From: Apostichopus japonicus
Lineage: Eukaryota > Echinodermata > Holothuroidea > Aspidochirotida > Stichopodidae
Reading direction: 5' to 3'
DNA: 64,000 nucleotides
NCBI RefSeq assembly: GCF_037975245.1
Contig: NC_092570.1
Location: 4,062,001-4,126,000, forward strand
Part shown: piece by piece, positions 11,536 through 22,028 of the stretch
How positions within the stretch are numbered: position 1 is the stretch's first letter
Layout of the letters: the number at the start of each line of letters is the position of its first letter
Translations under genes and position numbers: made by a program
Notes under the pieces: model-generated
What the model was told of the DNA's origin: nothing
The model's database searches: none
What the model saw: only the letters and a program-made list of their open reading frames with translations

Positions 11536-14500
11536 CTAGAATGCTGGCAGTCCGCGAATATATGTGTCGAGTTTCTCTTTGAACAGTTCACTCTTAATCG
11601 GGGCGTTCAACGAGCAGAGCGGATTTTTCACTACGTATTCCACGTATATCTGGGAACGAAATTGACGGACAAGTATGTGAAATTATAAATTTCCCAAATA
11701 TGTGATGGATTCCTTTACTGCAAATTAAATGATCTCATTACATATTATTTTATTACACTTAAAGGAATAATTCTGGTTGATATATTGGTCAATTTTAAGA
11801 AAATTTAACGAAGAAGTAGAAACTGATACCATCGCACGTTAATTGTACTTTCACCAAACAAAGTGATATCTTTAAGTCAACATGAATGTAATAATAAACA
11901 CATTCCACATTGCCAGGGAGGATTAAAACAAAACAATTGATACAAACTTTGTTATATATTGTTCTTCATATTGTAACAGAAGCCACACCAAATTAAAAAA
12001 AATAAAAAGACATTTCTCCTCTGATATTTTTGTTTTTGGCTTACCACAATCAAACTACTATTGTACTTTTGAAGAAATTTATGTTTTAAATTTTGTTTGT
12101 GACAGTTGCCCTGATCAAGAAAGCTATCCAGGTTTATTTTCAAGTTTTTATTTTCAAGATCTAATTTCAGGGAATAATGAAACTGTAGGCTAGTTGGTTA
12201 TAATAAGTATCTTATCCATAAAGTTGGAAAATGGGGTAGTGGACAATCATCCATCATATTTTGTAATTTTTGGGGGAAACCTTCTCTTCCCCCTCCCTTC
12301 CCTTATACACCACCCTCTAATGCAGTTATCTGCATATACCTCTAATATTACCTCAATGTGGATGGTCAAGGCTAGAACAAACCCAAAACAGCAATGCATA
12401 TAGAAATAAAAATGTTTGTACAATTCTTTTAAGGTGAAAAGTTGGTTTGAATAAATACTCACAGAATTATAAGTATATTGCAAACTTTCCCTCAGTGATT
12501 CCACATTCAGACTTGTATTGAGGACAAACTTCAGACCGCTGGGAGGCTCAAAGAAATGCAGTTTGTAAAAATTGGTGTTGAAATTTGTGAATCCATCTTT
12601 GCTGATTTTGAAAATGTATTTAAGGAAGATAAATTGATCCATCAGAAAGTGTGAAGCAAAACAAAGCACTATTGACCTAAAAAAAGATTTCAAGATACGG
12701 ATTGTGGTCCTTCCCCCCCCCCCCCTCTATCACCACCAGATATTGAGACAAACTAGCCCCATCCAAACACCAATAGGGAGTGATGATGATCAGCACGGAC
12801 GCAGAGAGCTTTTCTGAGATGGTGGAGACGAAACCAGTCGGATCAAATCGAAGATGACGTCCCACAGAGGCTGAATACAGTCATACCACAACAAATTCGT
12901 CGCTGTTATCAAACCCAGATATTGTGACTGTCATCAAGAGCCTCTGTCGCATAGATCAACAGTATTCGTGAGACATTGGACGATATTGCCAGTGCTGAAT
13001 TTTCCAAGTGACCTTCGTCTTTTTACAAGTGGGGTGATTTACGTAATGTCCCGACAGCTCAAAAGTAGGGGGATATGTCCCCCTGTCCCCCTCCCTCCCC
13101 CAAGGTTTCTACACCCATGATGATCAGAAAAAGATGAGAAGCAAAGAAACCGAGCATTAACATCGTTAAACAATGATATCTGTTCTGAGAGAGATTTCCA
13201 GACGTAGAGCCATCAGTTAGTGACTCTCTTTCAATTCCACTCACCCCAACCCTACCTCCACTTCCCTCTCTCCAACTCTGTAAACGTACTTTCAAGTCCA
13301 ATTAAAGGACTGATTAAAAAATCTGCATTATTTGTATGACCTAAAACGTACTCAACGGCATTTTTTGTCCGAAGTTGCAAATTCCACTGACAGATGTATG
13401 ATGGGGATGAACTTTTATGGAACAGCCAGAGCCAAATGAAAACTTCATAAAGGCGGGGGGTATGGCTCTTGGGTCGTGGAAGGTACTGGGGGAGGGGTCT
13501 GGTTCCTTCCCAAGAAAAAAAAAAGTTGTAAGTCCATGATGCATTCTGAGGTATACTTAGGCTATAAAATGAGGTCGGTACTTACAGTAGATGTTCATGC
13601 AAGGTTGGGATATAAATACTCTTGATACTTTTGTGTGTGGAGTTGAAAAGGGACTGAACACCCATATTTATGGTCTAATTCTTCACTACATCATTACAAG
13701 CTTTAATGTTTTCCGAAAAGGATACAAATCTACTGGTGACATTCGACTGACAAATACCCACATTCCATTTCCAATAACATTCAATTAGACACTAAAGCCA
13801 TGTACAAAGTCTATATTATTACTGTAATATTTCATCTGATGCAAGAAAGATTAGTTAAATGGTAATTACCTAGATATCACTTCATGAACACTGAGGGATA
13901 AACTTTTGAGAAATGTTATAGGTTCCCTGCAAGTAAAAACATCTGTTACAGTACAGTACCAAGACTTTCGGCCATACATTTCTACACCATGGTGATGCTT
14001 CAATGTTTTAAGAAAAAGGATACAAATCTACTGGTGACATTCGACTGACAAATGATTTGATGGAAAATATTAGGCCGTACATCAGCTTGAATTCCTGAAC
14101 GTGAAAAGATCAAAGAAAATGGAAGAAAAATGATACGGTATAACTTGTGACAAAATGAAGAGAAAAGACAAATATTCCAAAGAGTTTGAAGGAGAAGGAG
14201 CTGACATTTACATTTATACCTGACACCCTGTGAATTTCTTTGCTTTACATTTAATTATTACTATTTTGATAAATCAAGAGATCTTTCTTGCTGTCTGGTA
14301 GTATCAAGCAGTTTCAGATGAACCTTGCACAATGGTTTATTTTGTAATTAATTATGAAATGTAAACTACAGTAACGACTCCAACCATTAACATATATATC
14401 TATCTGAAATTTGACAAGATCTGCTTGGATTATCGCTTAGTGTGGAGCTACTTGATACTTTTACCTAAGTCTTTCATAATTTAATTTCTCTCTGTTGAAA

Positions 14501-14748
14501 TACCAACAACTTATTTGAAAGTTAGTGAATTGCTTTGTATAACCTTTCAGACGAGGAAAAGAATACAGTATCATTTTGAAACATTTACGGAACAAAATAC
14601 ACGTCAAAGAAGAAAACAAATAAATAACGTGAAGTAAGAGAAATTCTACCTCTTCCTGTGGCATTCCCGAACTTTTGTTTCTCTGCCATTCCTGGTAGAA
14701 TAGGCACGTTCCATTCCGGTCGAATATGTACATGTTGTAGATTGTCAT
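11536..14748 (-). CDS. TRAPPC1: TRAPPC1, trafficking protein particle complex subunit 1, complete
   Basis: Four exons in transcript order: 14748-14650, 14094-14024, 12601-12463, 11649-11536 (423 nt, 140 residues plus stop; human is about 145). Phases join cleanly at GTAGAA, GTATCC and GTGAGT donors and CAG acceptors. The protein opens MTIYNMYIFDRNGTCLFYQ, the longin-like Bet5 start of the family. Exon 2 gives EFKLMYGLIFSIKSFV, exon 3 KDGFTNFNTNFYKLHFFEPP and exon 4 IYVEYVVKNPLCSLN, ending GLPAF. TRAPPC1 is a small core subunit of TRAPP complexes, which act as Rab1 exchange factor and tether on ER-Golgi vesicles. It is divergent from RPP38 and about 3.1 kb away. The GTATCC donor of exon 2 is weak, and a copy of that exon end lies in intron 2. 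Confidence 0.93.
13700..13755 (-). repeat. Partial duplicate of TRAPPC1 exon 2 end with its splice donor
   Basis: These 56 bases nearly repeat 13997-14053, the last about 30 bases of exon 2 plus about 27 bases of intron. The copy keeps TCAGTCGAATGTCACCAG and the GTATCC donor and lies 298 bp further down intron 2 in the same orientation. No acceptor-bounded exon was identified around it, so it is a decoy donor or remnant, not a working exon. Confidence 0.8.
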
Positions 14749-16751
14749 TTTTCAGGTAAAAGCCAGTCTGTAATCTGACAAACTTTGAAAAGAAAAATTT
14801 ACATATTTGAATAGATATATATATATATTAATATCTTGATCAAATCATCTTGTAAATCTTGTGCAAGTATTCAGTGTATGGGCAATATGTGTTGAAAAAA
14901 AGCTTGGCATATAATTCTTCTATTTACCAGGTATGCACAATGTCAGACTCTGACACATGCAGGTAGGCCTAGGAAAATATCAACAGAAATGGTCTCTTTA
15001 ACAATGCATAGCATAGGCTAGACCAAAATTTCTATTCATGTATATAATAAGAAACAGACATAACAGATAAAAATCCAACGACATCAGCATCATATAGAGT
15101 TCTGTAAAAAGTCAGTATTGAACTGTTACTTGTATGTCACATGTGAGCCAAATAGATTAGTATTTGTAGTGTAGCACATGGATGAAAACACAAGAGGTTG
15201 TGTTAGAGTATAGTCCATGGACCTATTGTAATGCAGTTTCAGAGATTTGATCACGGTAATGGAAAGTAACCCAAGCATGAAAATGTGCTAGCAAGTTTCC
15301 TAATATTTTTTTTCACAAACAAAAAACAATGATGTAAATTTGTAAGGCATATATACATCCAAATCAAATGCTTTATTTCTTTTGTGACATTGGCTTACTT
15401 ACCTCTAGCTAGACTGTTATTTGTGTGAGTCCCATGTAAATAAAGAAAGAAATATCCCCATTTATTCTTTCTAAATATGTCTAATTGTACTTGGTATATA
15501 TTTCTACTGAAACAAAGGATAGTATTGAAATTCATTCAAGACACATTCTGTTGTATTAAAGTATACTGCATCATAATATGTCCTGCTATATTTCAAGAAG
15601 CTACTGCAATAGAAATTGCCCAGTTTCATTAAAAAAAAAAATTTAAATGAAGAAAATTATGTGCATGCTGGTAGCATATATTGCAATGTCTAGATATGTA
15701 GAAAAAAGAGCAATTTATTGGTAAACTTTGCCAGTTCAAGTCTTAACTAAGTGCATCAAAATTGGACTAACCGTGCTTTAACCATGGTTCACAATTCAAT
15801 CAAGGGTCACAGTAACATTAAACAAATTTGGACCGATGAGAGTTCTCAATTCACTTCAATGACAATCTTGGCAACCCTTGGGAGGATTGATTCTTCAAAG
15901 TTTATCTCTTACCAATACTGGAGTATTGCAGCCTTTGAGATTTATTACGGTGAGGTTCATGCACAGAGTTGGGCTAGGATCAACGGGGTCACCTCCTATA
16001 TATTTTCAGTTTGGGGGTCGTGTCATTCCGCCATTGGTACATTCCACCATAGAAAATGTGCTCTTTTTGCATAGACAAAGTGCCATTTCGCCATGTTAAC
16101 ATTTTCTACCACTTGTGATTGTGATCACTCTAGTGCGTTTATGCTGGTGAATTCCATCTTTAGGCTATGCATGGTATTTTTGGTGTATTTTCATATTACA
16201 TTAATCAGGTTCATTCGACTGGAATAAGTCATTTATAACTTTACATCATGTCTACCTTTGAATATTTGACCTTACACCATTACTAACATCAGACTTAAAA
16301 TGTATACATTGTTACTTACTGTTAGCAAATTTCGCTGAAGTGGTATGGTATTGCTATTAGTAACTAGTACTACTTGGACAGAGACGTACGCATAGGTCTA
16401 TGTTAATAATTAGTCGGTGAGAATTTTTCACTCAGCGATGTGCTTGCTACAAATATATATAAAATGGTATGGAATTTAATGACTCCGTTAGCTTACAATT
16501 CCTTCAATAAAAATAACCTTGAGTCTTCGTAACGGAAACCAGTTTCGCAAGCCTCCAAACTGTATAAATTTCACCTTCCGTCATCAGTTAGTGTCACCTT
16601 CATTCTATTTCAGACCATGTATGTATGGAACGCCAAAACCGACAAAAATGCTTCAAAAATGTACGTAAACCTAAGTCATTATGTGAAACTATGATTGTGG
16701 CACAATCAATCGCTTACTGAGCTGCTTCCCAAAGGTGGAGCAGAGTTTTAA
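14749..16751. other. Intergenic region between TRAPPC1 and RPP38
   Basis: It should hold promoters for both divergent genes, but no specific element could be assigned. It contains a TA microsatellite near 14815-14830 and otherwise AT-rich unclassified sequence. Confidence 0.4.
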
Positions 16752-17372
16752 AGGCATTGAAGACTCGCCCCAAACCGCGTGCGGTCATCTGAAAAAGTTA
16801 ACTTTCTGTTGCTTGTAAGTGACGTTTTGTTCGTGTCGCTACAAAATGCAGACAGTAATGAAACGTGATACCTTGTTATCTTTAGCTGGTAGAGATGTCA
16901 ATCGCTGTATCGTTTATACACTGTGCTCATAGGCGTAGGAGGCGGGGGGCTGGGGGCTGCAGCCCCCCAACCAAAAATTGTTGTGAAAATTCGGGCAATA
17001 TGCTGATAATTTTTCGGGCACCTACTGAAAAAAAAAAATTTGCAATGTGTTTTTCAATGGTTAAACTGATATTATTATTATCATTATTATTGTAACGACC
17101 TCCACAATAATTATAACCAATATGGAAGGGTAATAACACGGAAAATGATTGTATGTGTTTGGGATGTGATGTAATAACCGATGAACGTCTATATGATATG
17201 CACATTAACATGTTGAACGCGCACGGAGCGCGCAAAAAATTTGGTTATATTTTTCGGGCAAGTCGTTGCAGCCCCCCCCCCCCCCCCAAATCAAATTAGG
17301 CTCGTACGCCTATGATTTTGATGTGGGTATTGACCGCAGCTGTTTGTACTGACTGTACTGACTGTACGTGAG
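16752..17372 (+). mobile_element. TTAA-type MITE family B, copy 1, interrupted and 3'-truncated
   Basis: It begins after TTAA (16748-16751) with AGGCATTGAAGACTCGCC, the same end as copies at 19167-19533 (inverted) and 21675-22024. Its body runs to about 16927, is interrupted by another element (16928-17314), and resumes at GTGGGTATTGACCGCAGCTG. Homology stops near 17372, before the right inverted end, so this copy is truncated. It encodes no protein. Confidence 0.7.
16928..17314. mobile_element. Nested DNA element with G/C-run ends
   Basis: The left end CATAGGCGTAGGAGGC and right end GCTCGTACGCCTATG form an inverted pair, with a G/C-run hairpin inside the left end and a long C run inside the right. 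Core GGCGTA ends match the hAT-like element at 6894. It lies inside MITE B copy 1. The other copies of B give the empty-site sequence, and relative to them eight extra bases (attttgat) follow the right end without a matching left duplicate. Confidence 0.65.
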
Positions 17373-17680
17373 GTTAATGGGGTTAAAACGAAGTCTGTTC
17401 TCCTATCTTCTTTTTATAAGGGAGGGGGCGGGGGAATCCTGAGATGCCCGAATAAAATCAAGAGACAGGGAATTATTGTTGTGACTTCCGGCTGGGTATC
17501 ATCAAGTGCGACATGAGTAGCTCCTGACTATTTCTCCTGGAGTTTCGTTGACTTCATTTTTACACCCCCCCCCCCCCCGATGTGCGTCACGAAATATGAA
17601 AATGAAAGAACTTTTCGACGTACATCCCGCTGCCTTAATAAGTCCGGTGAATGAATCTGGTAATAAATCTGAATCCTGGG

Positions 17681-17757
17681 ATGCATCCTGGGATGAATCT
17701 TGTGATGAATCCTGTGATGAATCCTGTGATGAATCCTGTGATGAATCCTGGGATAGC
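17681..17757 (+). repeat. 12-bp minisatellite upstream of RPP38
   Basis: About six to seven direct copies of a GATGAATCCTGT-type unit, with GGGATG variants at the edges. They lie about 125 bases before the RPP38 start codon and so could be in its leader or promoter. The array happens to be open in one frame, giving an Asp/Glu/Ser/Cys repeat, but nothing suggests it is translated. Confidence 0.8.
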
Positions 17758-17880
17758 TTCAGGTTGGTACTACATAGTAGTCTACCTTGGTCTGACAGCC
17801 CGTAGCCCTAGCACAGTGATGCTGGTAGAATAAATGTCACCAAAGAAGTATTTTCAAATATTAGCATTAAGGTATTGAAG

Positions 17881-20800
17881 ATGATGGCTGTAGCAACAGT
17901 TCCAACTGGATCAAGAACCATACGCAATGCTAATAAATTACGGAACACATTGGCGTCACCATATGCATTCAACATCCATTGGTAAGACAATTCATGCACA
18001 TGTGAGTGTCAGAGTAGCCCTAAGCTGGAATATCTTGTCTAGGGGTGCATGTAGCCCCAAAGTTAACTGCATTGTTAGCAAAGTTTGGGAACATTTTGAC
18101 ACAGGGAGGTATCAAAGAGAGAAATACATTATACAAGGCAAACGATTACTGTAGAAGTTTTGGTTTTATGCAATCTATAATGAAGGTACAGATTAACAGC
18201 CCTTGAATAATAAGACCTACGTGTGATATCATGAAGTGTAACATATTGGATGAGTGTTTTAAAAGCACTCTCTGATAACTGGTACTTGGTAGGCTAGCTT
18301 GTATTGTATTAATGTTAAATGGCCAGTGAAGTTTATAAAGTGTGTATCAGATATGTACAGTACTAACACCAGTCACAGGACATTTAATGGTAAATAGATC
18401 TTCTGAGTGTGTAAGTCATACTTCTTTTGAGTTTTGTCAATCATTCTGAAATGAAATATGAACTAATGAATGTTGTGAAATGTTCACATACATTAATTTC
18501 CTTTTTGTTGGAGCTGTCACACATGCACTTCAGTGTTATAAACCACTAGCCTAGACTAAAAGTGGTTATCCAGCCTTACTTCAAGGGAGAATTTGTTTAC
18601 TAGGTTTATGTACTACATTTCTAATTTTCTTTTTGAATCATCACCAATAACTATTTAAGCAAATTGCTCACAATTATTTTTGACATTAAATATACATGTT
18701 GCAGATATATATTAGTTGAGATCAGGATGATATGCATAAAATGTAATCACACATGGAAAACTTTCACATTTTTATGTTTTTTTTTCTCGTAGGGTACAAC
18801 TACCAAATCATGTTGAGTCTGAAATTTTGATGAGTTTAGAGAGGTAAGATATTTTAAAGGTTCTACATAGGCCAATAAGTTATTCTTGAACTGCCAAATT
18901 AATTAATTGATATTCCTAGTGATATTTAACATCTTTGAAACCATCAGCAAAACTTATAACTGAATATTATAAATGAGGCACAAATCCCTAACCATCATCA
19001 CTGGCCTATGTGATAGAGATAACTGTCATGGACGACTTCCCGAAAACAGCTCAAATCTGATCCATGCAACATCGATGAGTTAGGTTCTAAGCCATTTGAT
19101 GAGATGACACAATCCAGCTATGTTCCACCATCTTAATATTCATAAACTTGGCAAGTCAGTACTTAAAGGGTGTGAAGACTTGCGCAAAAAGAAACGTCTA
19201 ATGACGATAATCTTACCTAGTTTCGAATGAGGTGTAACAGAAGTGTTAGACACCACCATCGATCCCAGAAAATACACACACACAGCTTGCTACCATCGGT
19301 AATTAGACACTAGTGTACAGTCAGTTCATACAGCTGCGGTCAATACCCACAGCACTGTGTGCAAACGATTCAGCAATGGACATCTCAGGTCCAGCTAAAG
19401 ATGACAAGGTATCACGTTTCATTACTGTACTGTTTGCATTTTGTAGCGACACGAACAAAACGTCACTTGCAAGCAACAGAAAGTTAACTTATTCAGATGG
19501 CCGCACACGGTTTGGGGCGAGTCTTCAATGCCTTTAAGTAATATTGCTCTATGTAAGAAAGAGAGTTTAATTTCCACAAATTTTTACCCAGGTTGTGCAA
19601 CATGAAGGAAATTTATTAGTCATTCTGCAGGTGAAGTTAAATAATGCTAAGTCAAGATCCGTTGGAATTTTTTACCTTAAAAGGAGAATTATGAAAAATG
19701 TACTGTATGATCATGATTGAACTCATGTCAAATTGGACAATTTATTTTTCCTTCCCCAGGATGTTCACAGACCTACCTCCATTCGCTTCTGTCAAAACTC
19801 TGGGCCAAAAGAGGAAAAGAGGAGAGGATGTTGAGGGGGATGATGAAAATAGGGCTATTGTTAAAGCTTTAAGGTGAGTAATGTAGTACTAGACTAAAAG
19901 TTGGTTGGTGTCATAGCTTCGAGGAACTGCAGTAGGAGTTTCTAGAAATGTGAACGCAAATGACAAATCATTTTAATTAAATTACCAGCATATAAAGTTT
20001 AAGGTGACTATACAGTACTTGCAGAATTTTAAGATTATCATTCATTAGAAAGATGGCTTGAGAGAAAAAGTGTTGAAATTTCATATTGCAACACAAGAGA
20101 CCAAAATAATAGAATAAAAACAAAGGAAAGAAAAGAGGTACAGTAAGGTATTCTGGTGTTGTGATATTCACGATTAAAATATTTGCAATGATTAGATGTC
20201 CTGTAAGGCTAGTAACTAAATTATGACATGATCTCCCCCAGTCAAAACATTGTTGTTGATATTAACCCATTGTGTTAGAAGCTCTAATAACTCAAACAAC
20301 CCCCCCCCCCAACCTCTGTAGCATTTAACATGCCTATCACTCATTGTGAATCAAATGTCATGTAAAATGGTATACTTTACGGAAGGTTACTCTTGCATTG
20401 ATTAGCATAATTAGACACCTGTCACCCCACTATAATTGCACTCTTTCCTTCCTGCAGATCTCTCATGGTTGTCGGTATAAATCAAGTGACAAAGTGTTTA
20501 GAGACAGGCCAACTTGAAGCAGTGGTACTTAACAAGCCAAACTCTGCTGAAGCAGTGTTAACAGATCATCTCAAGGTTCTGAGTGCAACCAGGAACACTC
20601 CTGTTTGCGTGCTACCAGAGATGAGAGAGCGACTTCGCAAACCTATGAATATACATTGCGTGTCCGTGATCGGTTTCAAGGTAACAAATTTACAGCCAAA
20701 CAATATGTGTCATAAATGAACTGACCCGACAATGTTAATATTTATTTTCATTCGTGGAATTGGGATTGAAGGTTTGTAACAAATATAGGCATGTGGATGG

Positions 20801-21512
20801 ATTGCAATAGGAAGTTACATTAAAAAAGGATGAAATAGTTAGTCACACTGAACCGTTTGAGCAAAATGGTATATATATAAAACATTAACTTTGTTAATCT
20901 GAAGAAGTGAAGAGCCGGAATTTTTGGTATTTATAAAGACAAACAGAAATAGATGTTACTCCACCTGTTTGGTCTGAAAATGTGTGAAATGTCTTAAATG
21001 TTACATTATGTTTCATTGTAGCGGCTCATTTTTGGGGGTTTTATTTTTTTCTTTGACAGAAAACCTCTCAGTGTCCAGCAAACTTAACAGAAGCAACATT
21101 CCAGAATATCGTTAGATTGGTTCAGAGAATACGAGAGGTAACATCTATCATAGTGTTACCATGGTTACACACAGAAGATGAACTCATGAGAAAGGTAGGA
21201 GAGCTAACAGAGAGAGTGTTTCCGAACGGAGTAAATAAACTCACATCCGAAGAAATGCCAGGAGTGAAAATCGTTTCAAACGACAGCAAGAAACGAAAAC
21301 TGGATGACGGTTCCGAGCCGGCAAAGAAAGTCAAAGTGGACCACGTACTGGAGAGTCCTTTCGCAGCCGAAGAGGCAACGGTCTCAAAGGAGAGCCGGAA
21401 TGCGACGAGGTCGATAAAACAGAGCATGAAATATCATACTGCTAATATCATGCACATCATAAAAGGAGACAAAACAAAAAAGAAATTGAGGAAGAAAGAT
21501 GCAAGGAAGTGA
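17881..21512 (+). CDS. RPP38: RPP38, RNase P/MRP protein subunit p38 (L7Ae family), complete
   Basis: Five exons: 17881-17981, 18793-18843, 19760-19873, 20458-20680, 21060-21512 (942 nt, 313 residues plus stop; human is 283). All introns are GT-AG and phases agree, e.g. TG|G rebuilds a Trp and AG|G an Arg. The N-terminus ends SPYAFNIHW VQLPNHVESE, matching the family's NPY..RW segment. Residues about 88-165 form the L7Ae/kink-turn-binding domain (SLMVVGINQVTKCLETGQLE, then NTPVCVLPEMRERLRKP and VSVIGFK). Exon 5 has VLPWLHTEDEL, then a long Lys-rich tail with KKRK and KKVK motifs suiting nucleolar location. The protein helps assemble RNase P and MRP, which process tRNA and rRNA. An upstream ATG pair (MM) begins the frame. 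A MITE lies in intron 2 and another 163 bp past the stop. Confidence 0.88.
19167..19533 (-). mobile_element. TTAA-type MITE family B, copy 2, in RPP38 intron 2
   Basis: Full-length, 367 bp, flanked by TTAA on both sides (19163-19166, 19534-19537), the piggyBac-type target duplication. Left end AGGGTGTGAAGACTTGCGC, right end GGCGAGTCTTCAATGCCT. Its body is the reverse complement of the copies at 16752 and 21675. No open frame. Confidence 0.85.
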
Positions 21513-21674
21513 CACTTATCAAGAACAGTTCGAGGTAGAAAATGAAACTTTAATAACGTAGATAAGACTGGCTTGGAGAAGGTGCTATTTTCTTGGTGGA
21601 AAGCTGTGAAAGATAGTTTCTGTAAAGGGAGTCCTACCAACCTGTGTTTTGCACCCAAAAAAAGGAAGATTTAA

Positions 21675-22024
21675 AGGCATTGAAGACTCGCCCAAAACCG
21701 TGTGCTGCCTCTGAAAAAAGTTAAATTTCCGTTGCTTGCAAGTGAAGTTTCTTTCTTGTCGCTACAAAATGCAGACAGTAATGAAACGTGATACCTTGTT
21801 ATCTAGACCTGAGATGTCCATGGCTGCTATGTACACTGTGTTGTGGGTATTGACTGTAGCTGCATGTATTGACTGTACACTGTTGTCTAATTACCGATGG
21901 TAGCAAGCTGTGTGTGTATTTTCTGGGATCGATGGTGGAGTCGAACAATTTTGTTACACCTCATTCGAAACTAGGTCAGATAACCGGCATGAGACGTTAC
22001 TTTGTGCGCGGGTCTTCACTCTCT
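21675..22024 (+). mobile_element. TTAA-type MITE family B, copy 3, downstream of RPP38
   Basis: A 350-bp copy flanked by TTAA at 21671-21674 and 22025-22028. Left end AGGCATTGAAGACTCGCCC; right end GCGGGTCTTCACTCTCT is its imperfect inverted match. It begins 163 bp past the RPP38 stop and may be in the 3' UTR. The next clear AATAAA is near 22671. Confidence 0.85.
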
Positions 22025-22028
22025 TTAA

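Noticed and set aside
12602-12693. Upstream extension of TRAPPC1 exon 3
   Set aside because: The open frame continues past 12601, but only the CAG acceptor at 12602-12604 joins exon 2 in phase and matches the family.
17548-17805. Open frame with an Asp-Glu-Ser-Cys repeat
   Set aside because: It comes from the 12-bp minisatellite and does not join in frame to the RPP38 exons.
19761-19763. ATG as RPP38 start codon
   Set aside because: It follows an AG acceptor, and exons 17881-17981 and 18793-18843 join to it in frame and supply the conserved N-terminal SPY...HW segment.
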